A stretch of 64,000 nucleotides of DNA from Halichoerus grypus (lineage: Eukaryota > Chordata > Mammalia > Carnivora > Phocidae). The translations under genes were made by a program, and so were the position numbers. Positions 16,075 through 28,290 of the stretch are shown here, one piece after another. The stretch covers positions 10,259,033 to 10,323,032 of the forward strand of contig NC_135717.1 in NCBI RefSeq assembly GCF_964656455.1. Direction: 5' to 3'. Below the pieces are notes generated by a model. It had not been told where the DNA came from, searched no databases, and saw nothing but the letters and a program-made list of their open reading frames with translations. Every line of letters starts with the position of its first letter. The first letter of the stretch is position 1.

Positions 16075-18514
16075 GCGAGAGGGGTCAGGATCTGAATGTC
16101 ACCAAATTAGACACCCAAGTGGCCGGGTTGGACAGGCAGATCTATAAATCAGAGAGAGCATCTTGCCGGAGACATGCATGTGGGGGCCATTCCGCACGTA
16201 GCGTGTTTTAGTCAGGAAGCTGGATCACCGTGGGGATGAGTGTGGACAATTCGGAGGGGTCCAAGGATGAGCCCTGGGCCCTCCTGCATTCGGGTGTTGG
16301 AGAGATGAGGAGAGACAGATGGCCAGAAGCCAAGGGAGAAACTCGGAGAGTGGCCACCTGAGTCAGATGCTGCGTGCAAGGTCAAGTACAGGAGGAGACC
16401 TGAGACTGGCCTGGCCCACGGGGTTGAGCCACCCCCAGAGGTCATGGGCAGTGGGGTTAGGAGCCATTCCGGGGAGGGGACCTGAGTGGAGTAGGAGGGA
16501 ATGAGAGCAGAGAAATGGGTCGCACCAGGGCCAGGAGAGAGGTGGGGTGGGTCTGCCGGCTGAAATGGGATCAGGAGCGGGTTTTAGAGGTAAGAATAGC
16601 CACAGCGTGATTTTAGAGAAATGAGTGATGGGGGTGGGGAGGGGCAAGAGGAGGGACACCGCCGCCCCCTCCCCCCAAGAAGCAGGATGGGTGCAAGAGG
16701 GGAGCTGAGAGCTGGTGCAGGAGCCCCTGCCGACTCCTCCTAGGGGGACAGGGAGGTGATGGGGCGGGGGCTGTGGGTTCCCGTGGGGATGAGAGACTGG
16801 TGGAGTCAGGTCCTAGAGGCAAGGGCTAGAAAGATGGAAGGGACAGTCCCATCTATCCTGATGTGGGCTACCATGGAGGGGCCCCCACTGTGGATGACCA
16901 AGAGGTTTAGATGTGGCTGGTGGAGGACAGCAGGTTGAGGCATGGAGGGCCAGGGGCTTGGAAGGCATGTCTGCCTGTGGGTTGATCCCCAGGAAATGTG
17001 ACGGGAGCAGAGTGGGTGTCCCAAGCCCCAGGCACCATGAGCTCAGTGCCACCTACAGGCAAAGACCAGCCTTTCTCCCCCTGGAGACCTAGCTCCCTGC
17101 CAGGAGACCACCTGAATCTGGGGCCAGGGAAAGCTCCCCAGCAAGCTGACCTTCCCCAGGTGGAAAAGGGAGCAGGAATTCCAGACTGAGGGGGTGGCAC
17201 TCACAAAGGCAGAGCTGTGTCCATCTCTTGCTGAGCGCCCACACATGCCAGGCCCTGTGTCTCTCACACAGCCTCATGGAGCCCTTCACAAGCCTGTCAG
17301 GTAGACGCCGTGGTCATGCCCATTTCACGGCTGAGCACACTGAGGCTGCAGGAGACAGCCTGGGTTAGCAGGGGCCCAAGTCATACCCAGGTCTGTGCTC
17401 TTGAGGAGCCTCAGCGGGGAGTGTTGGGTGGTGGGGGAGGAGGATAGCGAAACAATGAGGCCAGAATTAGAAAAGGCCTAGACCAAAACTTTGCTGGTGA
17501 CTCAAGCTTTAGCTTGTAGCATTGGAGGTTTTCTTTTTCAGTCAACAAAATGATAGGATCAGATTTGCGTTGTCTTACAATTACCATGGTAACCAGGCTT
17601 CCACCCACCAGGGGTGGATTGGAAAAGCAGAACTGGGCCAGTGAGGCCAGGGGAGGGTTGAGGAGGCTGACCCCGGGTGGCCGGCGGCAGGACCCAGCGG
17701 AGGTGGGTGGTGCTAGGATCTAGAGGTGGCATTGGTGTGGGAGGGAGGCCAGGCGGAAAGTTCCAGAAGGGTGATGGTGGTACTCAGGCCCCAGGCTGGG
17801 TCTCCGGGCCCATGAAACATCCAGGGGCCAATAGCATTAGTGGGACCGGATCGGTGCTTTAGCGCAGGGTGGCGATGGGCTGGGCAGGGCCCATGGGAAG
17901 GTGGCAACTGCTGCCACCCCTCAGACCAGTGTGTCGCCAGCAGAGACGGCCCAGGGGGCACACTGACCTCCAAGGGACCTTGCAGGAAAAGAGCCTGTGA
18001 AGGAACAGAGGGAGGCGGAGCCCGAGGAAAAGAGGTGGAGGAATTTGCTGGTAAGAAGAGCTGAGAGTGGGAGCCCTTCTGGGAGACATCAGAGGGATCA
18101 AGGAAATAACATTCTAGAACTATTCTCAAATAGCAGTGGCCAAAAAAAGTGCCTTGTTGGGTAGTGAACTCCCCGTCACTGGGGGCATTTGAGTGGAGAT
18201 CGAGCAGCCACTTCCCAGCAGGAGCCGCCTTTGGCTTAACTGTCACCTGCTTGGAGAAAGGGAACCCTAGCCTTTGAGAACCAGGAAGGGCTCAGAGGGA
18301 GGGTCCTCACCCACCTCATCACTTCCCAGTGCCTCCCAGCTCCCTCCTGGGCAAACGCAGTTCCCCCGGGATCCAGGCCCCCCCAACCCCCACCCCAGCG
18401 GTGCGGCCCTCCCTGCCAGCTCCAGGGGACTCTCCGATGGGCAGCCAGAAGCCAAGAAGCAGGCCCCCCTCCTCCCCACTCCCCACCCCAGACAGAGCAG
18501 GGGCTCCGGGTCCC

Positions 18515-18610
18515 AGAGACAGAGCAGAGCTGCCGACTTCCTGTGTGACTCCAGCAAGTCAGGTTTGCCTGCCTGGGCCTCGGTTTCCCTCCTTGTAAAG
18601 CGGGAAGGTC
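18515..18610 (+). mobile_element. MIR fragment
   Basis: CTTCCTGTGTGACTCCAGCA and CTCGGTTTCCCTCCTTGTAA resemble the MIR core in a GC-rich setting. Confidence 0.5.
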
Positions 18611-18639
18611 CCACGCCGGGGCTGTCCTGGGGCGCACAG

Positions 18640-18870
18640 CCAGGGCAGGGAGGGGAGGACCGGGTGGCCCGTCGCGCGCGCGGGAGGTGGCGAGGTGGCG
18701 AGGTGGAGAGGTGGAGAGGCCGGCCAGGCGGAGCGTGGAGGGCCTGGAAGGCCTGGCTTTGCAGCGTGGACTAGACCCTGCAGACCCGGCCTTGGCAAGC
18801 TCTTCCGCTGACGTCCCCCGCGGCCGGAGCCCCAGCACCCCTGCAGTTTCCAGGGGGGGCCGAAGTTTCC
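18640..18870. repeat. CpG-rich patch with short GAGGTGG repeats
   Basis: GTCGCGCGCGCGGG is followed by tandem GAGGTGGC and GAGGTGGA units at 18685-18718. I counted about 19 CpG in 18661-18840, unlike the surrounding intron. Confidence 0.7.
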
Positions 18871-20794
18871 AGGGGGCGCCCCCCATGCTCTATCTCGGAA
18901 GTCCCCACACGGTCTGCTCCCAAAACTCTGCACTTAAGATTAATTTTGACCGAAGGAACCGTGTTCAGTTACGTTCTGCTGAGGAAAAGAAATCATCTCA
19001 CTTGACCCGCGTCATGCCCCCAGCATCACACCCCCAGCTCGGCCCGACGCCCCGCGTGAGAAGCTCAGCTGTGGGGTGGGCGAAGGGCCTCTCAAGCAGA
19101 GCGCTGAGATCCTGTTTGCAGGGGGGAAGGTGGGGGGCACTGCCAGGTCTTTCTGTGGGGGCTCCCGTCACTCAGCAGGTGCTATGCCGAGTGGGCTTCC
19201 TGGAGAAGGGGGCCAGCATGGGGCTGCTCTCAGCACAGAATGAGAGGGGAGGGGGCAGCAGTGGTGACTCCCCTTCGGCCCCTTCAGGAACTGATGCCAC
19301 CACTTCTGAGCTGTGTGATCGGGGATAAGTGAACCTCCAGTCTCTAGACCCCTCCAGGTCACACGGAGCAGGGACACCTCCGCGGTCCCCCTGCCCTCCT
19401 CCCTTCAGCCGCCCCGAGGGTCATTTCCTCCTCCCTGTGTGGTCACACACACCCACCTGCTCCTCTGGCCCTGGCCCCCCCCATCTGTGGGCCCTCCCCA
19501 CCCCCTCTCCACCCTTCCAACGCTGTCCCGCTCTTGAGAGCTCAAAATAAAGCCGTCCTTTCTCGAGTTTCTAAAGATATCCCTGTTCCAGCGCCAGCCA
19601 CATGTTTCTTCACTTAATTATCTCTGCTTTTCTTTGTTAATTAGGCTCCAGTAACAGTGTCCCTGCTGCCTTCCCAGGAAATGCTGTGGCATTTGCAGGG
19701 CGGGGCCCGGAGGCCTTTGTGGGCAGATGCCCAGCCGGGCTGCCAGGCCCCGCGCCGTTGGCCCGCTGCCTCCTTTTTTCCAGGGAGAGGCTGAACAATG
19801 TCATGTTGGGAGGCCCCTACCTTTTCCTGGCCCGTGGGGACCCAGCTGGGTCCCCACAGCCCCATCCCGCCCCTGGGTTAGGTTAGTGGTTCCTAGCCCT
19901 GTCCTCCCTGAGCCCTGCTGGTTGGGGAGGGGGACCCCGTGGTTCCTAGAGCTGGGGGGCTCCCCAGAAGGGAGCAGCGGGGGCTTCAGACTCTTTTGCA
20001 ACATTCCAGAAAACCACACCGAAACTGGTTCCCCAGCTGGGACCACCCAAGCTCACAGGAACAACCAGCACCTTTATTTGGGCTGGATTGAGATGGGCTC
20101 GAAGGGTCACCAGGCCCGGCGTGCGGAACAGAAGTTCTCTCTGGCCGATAAATGCATCTCGGAGCCGGGGGCGTGGGGGCTAAGTGTGGTTCAGCACGTG
20201 GGGTTGACTGGGTGGACTCCATCTTTCCAACCTGCTAGGGAGGGGTCTGGGGACAAAAGAGGCCTCGTGGTGGGAGTGGGGAGTAGGGGACAGGCAGCCC
20301 TGTCCTGAAGCCCACAGCAGGCATGGGGAGTGGGACATTCCCCTTCGGGAACCCAGGCGCTGCGTACTTCTGGGGTGTCTGTGGAGCCAGGCACTGGGCT
20401 GGATGCTGGACTTTTGCTCAACACCAGTTAAAAAAAAAAAAAAACAATCCTGTCTCATGGCACTGACCTTCTGGTGTGGATGCAGAGAATCATGCACAAA
20501 GTGTAAAAGTGTGTCAGATGTGTGCTCTGGAGAAGTGGGGAAGCGGATGGGGGAGGTTGGGGTTATTTTTAGGGGGTTGCAACATGAGCTAGGCGGTGGC
20601 CAGGGAGGGCCTTTGGGGTGGTAGAGAGCCAGGGGGCTAGGGAACAGCAGTGCAGGCAGAGAGAACGACTGCAAAGGCCCTGGGGTCACCTGCCAGGGGT
20701 GTCGGAGGAAGCAGGTGGGGGAAGTGGTAGGAGATGAGGTGGAAATGGGGAGAGAAGGCAGATTGTGTGAGGCTGGATGAGAACGTTGACTTTT

Positions 20795-20890
20795 GGGGCA
20801 CCTGGGTGGCACAGTCAGTTAAGCGTCTGACTCTTGATTTTGGCTCAGGTCATGATCTCGGCTTCCTGGGATTGAGCAGTGGTGCTCCTC
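20795..20890 (+). mobile_element. Can-SINE, 3'-truncated
   Basis: The head GGGGCACCTGGGTGGCACAG and GGCTCAGGTCATGATCTCGG are present. The CT-rich part and A-tail are missing. Confidence 0.85.
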
Positions 20891-21329
20891 AGCAGGACCC
20901 AGGCGCCCCCTGCACGCTCCGTGAAGTGGGGGAGCCCCGAGCTCCCAGTATGTGCTCTGTGCAACTGAGGGGGTGCCCGGTGCGGTCTCTGGGGGTGGGA
21001 TTACAGGAAAAGTGGCCCTAGCAGAGGGTCTCGGTTGCCAGGGGAAGGAGGAGCGGTTTGCCCCACGGACAACACAAGAGTCCTCGGCAGGTTTTAAGCA
21101 AAGGAATGATGGGGTCCCCTAGATTCTTTAGAACGATCGACACGACTTGCGGAGCAGAGGATGGTCTTGGGGAGGCCAAGCGGGAAGTTCTTGCCGCAGT
21201 GAGAGGAGTCGTTCTGAGGCATAACTGGCCATGGGCTGGGCCTGCCAGAAGTTTCTCTGGGAAAGTGGCCCATCGTGGTGACCACCCGCATTTGTGGATG
21301 AGGGGGACACATGGGGTTGGCCCGGGTTT

Positions 21330-21780
21330 CCTGTGGCTGCCTGACCAGATTACCCCAACATAGTGGCTTAAAGCCACACGGATTTTTTTTTCCCTTTAGA
21401 GCTGTAGAGGTAAGAGATCCGAGATGAGTCTTACCGGGCTGAAGTCAGGGTGTCAACGGGGCAGGTTCCCTCTGGAGGCTCTTGTCTTTCCCAGCTTCTA
21501 GAAACCCCCTGCATTCCTCAGCGTGTGGCCTCTCCTCCAACTTCAAAGCTTTTCACGCTGACTCTGCTTCTGTCGGCCCAACTCCTGCCCTTTGACCTTC
21601 TTGCCTCCTTCTTAGAAGGACTCCAGTGATTACATTTAGGGCCCACTTGGCTAACCCAGGATAACCTCCCCATCTCAAGATCTTTACCCTAGTCACACCA
21701 GCCAGTGTCTTCTGTCGTGTCAAGAAACGTAGTCACAGGCTCCGGGGACTAGGACGGGGACAGCTTGGGGGTCACGACTC
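21330..21780 (-). mobile_element. MLT1-like LTR fragment, antisense
   Basis: ACATAGTGGCTTAAAGCCAC, TTCCCTCTGGAGGCTCTTGT, ACTCCAGTGATTACATTTAG, TAACCTCCCCATCTCAAGAT and GGCTCCGGGGACTAGGACG run in the order of a familiar ancient LTR of the MaLR type. The subfamily is not assigned. Confidence 0.65.
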
Positions 21781-22117
21781 AGCCTGCTCCGGGATTGGAA
21801 GCAGCCGAGGTTTCTCTCCTGGGCGTCCAGGAGGGGGACCCCAGAGAAGGAAAGCCCAGAGAGGAGGGCCAGGTTTGAGGGAGCCCTGGAGAGGCTGCTT
21901 AGGGACGTGCAAAATCAAAGGTGCTCCGAGAGGCAGTTGGAAATGTGGGTTTGGGGGTTGGGGGCGCAGAGACGGGGAGAGAAACCTGGCGGTGTGGACA
22001 GGGTAGGAGGACCTGCTCTTTCTTCCCTCCCCCGAGCGTGGAAACAAGGTCCTGAAACAGTCAGCATGATCATAAGCCTGGGTTTTGGACACCGTGTCCT
22101 CGTGCCAGCTAGTTAGA

Positions 22118-22300
22118 CGTCTGGATCTGGGGCCAGTCCCGGCCCCCGCTTACTCGCCGTGTATCCCGGGCCAGGTGGCTGTCTCTCCGTGCCTCGGTTT
22201 CCTTGTCTGTAAAACGGAGGTAGTCACAGGCCCAGCCACCGAGGGTTGTTGGAAAGATTAAGGGAATGAATCCCTGCGGAGCTGTGAGAACAGCGCCCAG
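22118..22300 (+). mobile_element. MIR
   Basis: GTCTGGATCTGGGGCCAGTC, GTGCCTCGGTTTCCTTGTCT, GTAAAACGGAGGTAGTCAC and GAGGGTTGTTGGAAAGATTA give a nearly full-length element. Confidence 0.8.
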
Positions 22301-22887
22301 CGCGCAAGAGCTTGGTCTCTCTAACCCTTACTTACGGAGCGTCCGTGCTGTCGGCATCATGGCAGGCGCCGGGGCTTTAACCGTGCGCACATGGATGAAA
22401 GCAGACAGGTCTCGGCCGGCAGGGAGCGACCATTCTCGTGTGTTCGGCTGCCCCACGAGCTGCTGTTGTAGAACCACTGGATCGTGTCCTCAAAATCGGC
22501 CGCCCACCCGCGGTGATGCAGCAGAAATGCAGCCAAGTGCCCAGGTCTGTCCGTCCTTCCCAGGAGGGGCGCTCTTGTCCTGCTCATCAGGCTCAGTGCG
22601 CGGCATTCTGTGCCTGGCTGGTCATGGCCACGGTTCAGCCTAGGGCCTGGCCGGCCCTGGGTCAGTGACGTCAGTGATGTCTGCCGCGTAGCTGGGACCT
22701 CGGAGGAAGGAACAGGAGAGGAGAGAGAAGGAGGCGATTTCCCTTGGGAAGGGCCATGTGCGTGGCTGGCGCCAGGATCCCGGATGAACCCCCACAAGAA
22801 GACCTGGTGTTTAATCTGCCAAGCCTGGCTGACAGGTTCAAGTTTGTAAGAAGGCCCCTGAGAAGGTGCTGGGCTGTTCCCAAATGG

Positions 22888-23070
22888 GAAAGCAGTACCC
22901 AGGGGTCAGAGAGACCTGTTAGTGCCACTGATCACAGACCTCGTGGCCTTGGTGACGTTGGGCAGGCACCTTGACTCCTGTGAGCCTCAGTATCCTTATC
23001 TGTAAAATGGGGACCATAACACCTAGAAGTCAGGCTTGTCGCGAGGAGTGAAGGGCAAATTTCCAGGCAC
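22888..23070 (+). mobile_element. MIR
   Basis: TTGGTGACGTTGGGCAGGCA, AGCCTCAGTATCCTTATCTG and TAAAATGGGGACCATAACAC are in MIR order. Confidence 0.8.
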
Positions 23071-23394
23071 AGTCTCCGGTGGGCTGGTCCTCAGCAGATG
23101 TGGGGTCTGTACCCCAGTGTCTGGCTGCTGAGAGGGCAGAAGAAGGGCCTGGTAGCCCCAGCGGGGGAGGCTCCAGCCAGCGAGCCCCGTCAGCCATTAT
23201 TCCAGACCTTTGTGTGCAGCCCGTCAGCTAGAGGTCACAAAGCTGGGCCCCAGGGAGGGGAAGGGAGATGGATGGATGTGGGCACAGAGCTGTCCAAGGA
23301 GACTCCGGGGGAGAAGGCTTGCTTTCCTCCCTCCCTTCTCCCGGTCCCGTTAGACCTCACGCACTGACCAGATCAGTCCTGATCCCTGGTTCGG

Positions 23395-23875
23395 GACCCA
23401 CTGTGCCATTGACCATCCCCTGCATGTGACCATCGTTCCATTGATTGATATAATTTTTTAATTTTGCAATAATTTTTAATTGCCAAAGAATCGCAAAGAT
23501 CGCATAGAATCCCCAAATATACCCTTTGACCCATGCAGGGTTGGCAGAACCACGTACCTTTGTCAACACTAAGAATTCAACCTTGATCAGTACAATACGC
23601 AGAACGAAACTGCAGGCTTTATATTTAGATTTTGTGAGATTTCCTGCACTAATGTTTTTTACGTTCCAGAATCCACTCTAGGATACCCCAGTGCACATAG
23701 CACGCATTCATTTCTTATTCTTTTGTTCGTATTCCTGCCCATGGGTCTACTTGTTAATCAATACTGCACTGAACCCCGTGAGCCCACCACCATCCAAGAA
23801 TTAGAACAGCGCCCATAACGTGCCCTCCGCCCCCATGTTCTCCCTCATCCTGCCCTCCTCTCTCCAGAACAAATA
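23395..23875 (-). mobile_element. L1-like ancient fragment (tentative)
   Basis: This AT-rich sequence includes CACTGAACCCCGTGAGCCCA and CCACCATCCAAGAATTAGAA, which resemble an old L1 3' region. It is strongly diverged. Confidence 0.4.
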
Positions 23876-24270
23876 CAGCCGGTTTCCCTTATCCGTGGAT
23901 TCATTTTCCACGTTTCGGCCACCCGCGGTCAACTGCAGTCCAGAAGCAGATGACTGTCCTTCCGATAGAGCTCCAGAAGGTCAATAGTAGCCTAATGCCA
24001 CATCCTGATGTCTGCATCACTCACCTCACTTCTTTTCCCCATGTAGGCGTTTTATCTTCTTACATCATCACAAGAAGGGGAAGTACAATACAATCAGATA
24101 TTTTCAGAGAGAACTAGACCACGTTCACGTGACTTTTATTATATAATACAGTACGTTGTCATAGTTCTGTTTTATCGTTAGAGTTGTTCATCTCTTACTG
24201 TGCCTAATTTCTAAATTAAACTTTATCGTTGGTATGTACGTATAGGGAAAATCATCTGGTATATCTGAGG
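23876..24270 (+). mobile_element. Tigger-family DNA transposon fragment
   Basis: TTATCCGTGGATTCATTTTC with CACCCGCGGTCAACTGCAGT at the left and CATCTCTTACTGTGCCTAAT, AATTAAACTTTATCGTTGG, TATGTACGTATAGG at the right match the two ends of a Tigger element with its middle deleted. Confidence 0.7.
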
Positions 24271-24363
24271 TTGACTCACTCTTCACAGGCCGACTTCTTA
24301 AGTGGCTTTATTACGTGTAATATTTGCCGAAACCAAAATTGTTTCCTTTTGCATGCTTTTTCC

Positions 24364-24561
24364 TTTTTTTTTTTTAAGATATATATATTTATTTCAGAGA
24401 GGGGTCGGGGGGGGCAGAGGGAGAAGGTGAGGGAGAATCTCAAGCAGACTCCCTGCTGAGTGCAGAGCCTGACTTGGGGCTCCATCTCACGACCCTGAGA
24501 TCACGACCTGAGCCGAAACCAGGTGTCGGCCACTTAACCGACTGTGCCACCGAGGAGCCCC
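24364..24561 (-). mobile_element. Can-SINE
   Basis: It begins with a T-run and AAGATATATATATTTATTT and ends TGTGCCACCGAGGAGCCCC. It is noticeably diverged. Confidence 0.88.
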
Positions 24562-24854
24562 ACTTTTTACTTTTATAAGTGAGGCATGTCCTCGTGTGTC
24601 AAGTCTGGACTTGCTTTTCCTACTCGGCCTTATGTAAGGTGATTCTGACATGTGACGCCGAGCCAGCTCGCATCCACTGCTCCGTGCGGTTCTGACAGGT
24701 GACCGCACCACTCTGCTGTCCTCGGCCACTCGGGTGGCTTCATGGATTTCCTGTTAATAAGAGTGCTGTTAAGGCTCTTGGCCATATTTCCTTTGGCACG
24801 TGTAAGAAGTTTCTCTGGGGTGTGTTCTCCGAGAGCGGGCACGGGGGCGAGGCC

Positions 24855-24935
24855 GTCCACCTGCTGCCATGCATGCGTGGCCTCTCTGAGCCTCAGTTTC
24901 TCCACCTCTAAAACCAATGACAGAATTCCCGCTGC
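24855..24935 (+). mobile_element. MIR fragment
   Basis: GCCTCTCTGAGCCTCAGTTT and CTCCACCTCTAAAACCAATG match the MIR core. Confidence 0.5.
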
Positions 24936-25406
24936 ACCTGCGTGCCAGGCTGAGAGGGAGTGAAAAGGTGAAGCTGAGCATGCCTTCTCACTTTGATGAA
25001 GGTCCGGAGCCCGGAAAGGGAGGTGTGCAAGCTGCAGAGCCCGAGCAGGGGACAAGTGGGGGCAGCTGTCCCATCAACGTGGGGATCCCTGTGGACACCC
25101 ACCCTCTGTTCACTTGAGGGTCTGCATGATGCCTGGATCACCCAGCCAGGCCTGGCAGAGAGGAGGAGTCCCGCGGAAGCGCTGGGAGAGGGGGAATTGT
25201 CCCCCTCCGAGCAGCCCGTCCCTGGCTGCGGGCTCCTCCTGGCCCCTTACCATCCTGAATGTCAGCGTACAGACACCGATCTCGAGCTGTGGACCTCAAG
25301 CTGGTGGAGAGAGGCCCCCGGCTGTTCGCGGTTCTCGTACTTTGCCCCTGGGGAGAGGGCTGTGGGGCCATCGCAGATAGCAAGCACCCTGAGCCCGCTG
25401 GTTTCT

Positions 25407-25606
25407 TTTTTTTTTTTTTTTTAAGATTTTATTTATTTGAGAGAGTGCGAGAGAGCGAGTGAGAGAGTGAGTGAGGTGAGGAGCAGAGGGAGAAGCAAGC
25501 TCTCTACTGAGTAGGGAGCCTGACGTGGGTCTCGATCCCGGGACTCCAGGATCATGACCTGAGCTGAAGGCAGCCACTTAATTGACTGAGCCACCCAGGT
25601 GCCCCA
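25407..25606 (-). mobile_element. Can-SINE
   Basis: It is flanked by a perfect 17-bp duplication TGAGCCCGCTGGTTTCT (25390-25406 and 25607-25623), so it is relatively recent. Confidence 0.96.
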
Positions 25607-26134
25607 TGAGCCCGCTGGTTTCTAATTGTGTACCCAGCTTGGCTGTGATTTAGTAAGCTTGGTTGCTTTCTTCCCCCAGGCAAAATTCAGTTAATCCTCA
25701 AGCTAACAGACGGCAGATTAGAAACAACCAGATGAGAGCTGCTGGGGCAGACGGAGTGACAGAGACCAATAAGCTGGAATGAGCAGGAAGGGGGGCAGAA
25801 ATGCCAACAGGGTGGGCCTGTCCTTGAAGCGTGTTGCTGCCCCGGGGTGGGGGGGGTTCAGGTCAACCTCTCCTCCTCCCCTCCCCACTCTGCCCCACCG
25901 TGTGCTACCTAAGAAAGGGGTACTTGATGCATTTTAGTAAATGGCCTGCCCACAATGGGTACGACAAACCCAGGAAATTGGAGAAGTTAAGCATCCGTTA
26001 TCTGGAAAAGTCTCATACGTGAAGCTTAATTCCCCGAGACTCCAGGATAACGGAAGCATTGATCTAATAGCGTCAGCGACAACCTGACTGTGATGGCGGG
26101 GGGCCTTCACCGTTTTTATCTGTGACACCATGGG

Positions 26135-26260
26135 ATCCTCCTGGCAGGCCAGGAGTCCCATCTGAGGGATGTGGAAACAGGCCCAGAGAGGTGGAGTGAC
26201 TTTCCAAACATCACATAGCATTAGGGGTAGAATCAAGATTGCCTTGCAGTCTGCTGAGCC
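26135..26260 (-). mobile_element. MIR fragment, antisense
   Basis: GGAAACAGGCCCAGAGAGGT and GGAGTGACTTTCCAAACATC are the reverse complement of the MIR core. Confidence 0.5.
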
Positions 26261-26569
26261 AGGGACCCCCGTGTCACAGGCCCTGGGGACCCTCTTCCTC
26301 CCCGCTGCGGGCAGGCATTCAGGGAGGTACACTGGGGGGACCCACACTCCACATGGAGCCCTAACAGTGACATCTCCAAATGGAGAACATTCTGAAATGT
26401 TTGCCAACACCGGTCGGTGTTCTTATAGCCAGCCTGGGTTCAGGGGAGCTCAGACCGGTCCCCCCAGAATAGGTTTGGTGACTCAGGCTTCAGAACAGTA
26501 AAACCGGCCCCAGGGCCATGCCAGGCACTGGGTTCTCAACGGCAGCCCCACCTGGTCTCCCCTGTCGTG

Positions 26570-26690
26570 GTAGTGACTTTCCAAACGAGAAAATCCAGTG
26601 GTTCTGAGAATTGTTCAAGGTCACGAGCTAATAACAGAGGATTTGAACCCCAGCCGTCAGATAGCCAAGTAAACACTCTTAACTCCCGGC
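26570..26690 (-). mobile_element. MIR fragment, antisense
   Basis: TTGTTCAAGGTCACGAGCTA and AACAGAGGATTTGAACCCCA are in antisense MIR order. Confidence 0.6.
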
Positions 26691-27114
26691 TGCCCTTCAG
26701 ACTGGGTTTATGGCCAAGGCCCCACACGGCCCCACACGGCCCACAGTGACTGTGCTCTCTGCCCCACCCCGTGTTCTCAGAGGGAGTTTCCTGGTCTTTG
26801 TTTTGCCCACAAGCAGACCAGACTCAGAGGGGAAAGCTCCCCGGGGCCTGTCCTGCCCCAGCCCAGGCTAGCAGGACAGCTGCTCCCACCGAAGCCCCAG
26901 GCCAGCAGGGAGCCTGGCTCTCCCCCTCAGGGCTGGAGCAGGGACACGGGACGGGGGGCTGGGGGGGTCTCCACCTGTGGTTCGACTTTGCCCATGCACC
27001 TCGAGGAGCTGCCTCCCATTTCCTGTGAGCCCCCAGACGGGGCAGGGGCTCTCTCCCCTCCAGCCCACACCAGAATCTACCCTCGCCTGTTTCACTCAAA
27101 AATGTACCATTAAT

Positions 27115-27320
27115 GGGGCACCTGGGGGGCTCAATCGTTAAGTGTCTGCCTTCGGCTCGGGTCATGATCCCAGGGTCCTGGGATCGAGCCCCGCATCGGG
27201 CTCCCTGCTCCGCGGGAAGCCTGCTTCTCCCTCTCCCACTCCCCCTGCTTGTGTTCCCTCTCTCGCTGTGTCTCTCTCTCTCTGACAAATAAATAAAATC
27301 TTAAAAAAAAAAAAAAAAAA
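27115..27320 (+). mobile_element. Can-SINE
   Basis: The head is GGGGCACCTGGGGGGCTCAA. GGATCGAGCCCCGCATCGGG, CTGCTCCGCGGGAAGCCTGC and a long A-tail follow. Confidence 0.94.
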
Positions 27321-27417
27321 GTACTTTTAAGAAAAAATGGAACTCCCTTCCTCCAAATTAAATAAAAACAAAAAAATTAAGACTTTTTAAAAATTAAAAA
27401 ATTAATCAGTAAAAACA

Positions 27418-27457
27418 AAGAGGGGAGAGGAGCCAAGAGGGGAGAGGAGCCAAGAGG
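27418..27457 (+). repeat. Two-copy tandem repeat, period 19
   Basis: GGGGAGAGGAGCCAAGA occurs twice in direct succession. Confidence 0.85.
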
Positions 27458-28194
27458 CACCCTTTCTGAGGCCTGGCGCTGTGCACATAGGAGGTGCTTA
27501 ATGCCCAGCAGCAGCACCTCCTCTGGGAAGCCCTCCCTGATTCCCAGCTGGGTTAGGTTCCCCCCACGTGCCCTGCACTGATAGTTATCAAGGCCGGTGG
27601 GTCACCAAGCGTCCCTCACCATTCCTTGCCTTGGACCAGGGCTGTGTTTCTGTCCTCTGCTAAATGCCCAGGGGCAGCACCACATCCAGATGGGATGGTC
27701 TTCGTGAAATCTTGGGCCCAGACAAATGTCGTGTCAAGACAGTGAGCAGGAGCACCGAGAGGGGACATCCCACGACGCCCGCACGGCAGGGCTAGCAGGA
27801 GCCCGGGTGTGTGGCTTCAGGTTCTCCGCCCTTCTGGGGCCTGGTGTGGCCTCTGCCGGGGCGAGGGCCGTGTGAGGCCCAGGCCTACGCGGTGTGCACC
27901 TCTCACCCACACAGTCACCGGAGCCTCCAGGGGAGACGCGACACGGCCGTGTCCCCAGCCACAGCGGCCGCCACTTACAGGGCCCGTCCTTGAGGGGCCG
28001 TGCACTGCCTTTCAACCCAGCCGGCTTTGTGGGGTCCGGCTGTGTCGGCCCCGCCCCGAGCCCCAAGGAGACAGAGATTCCGGACTGTGAGCTGATAGGA
28101 CAGGAGATTTAGAGGAAACAACCTGAGGATCAACCCTTCTTTCTACAGATGGGGAAACAGAGATCTCGGGGAACCCGGGGCTCTTGGTCAGACA

Positions 28195-28290
28195 GATGGG
28201 CTGTTCCTGGCACTTGGCAGCTGTGTGGTCTTGGGGAAGTTACTTGACCTCTCTGAGCCTCTGGTGTCCTCGGCTGTGGTGAGGGGTGGC
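28195..28290 (+). mobile_element. MIR fragment
   Basis: CAGCTGTGTGGTCTTGGGGA, AGTTACTTGACCTCTCTGAG and CCTCTGGTGTCC match the MIR core. Confidence 0.6.

Noticed and set aside
18236..18886. Antisense open frame of 216 codons in the long intron
   Set aside because: It coincides with the CpG-rich patch and a MIR piece. The composition is low-complexity and nothing is recognisable.
25620..25760. Acceptor-like TTCTTCCCCCAG followed by GCAAAATTCAG in the long intron as an extra exon
   Set aside because: The frame that fits phase 1 hits stops quickly and gives no I-repeat or conserved peptide.
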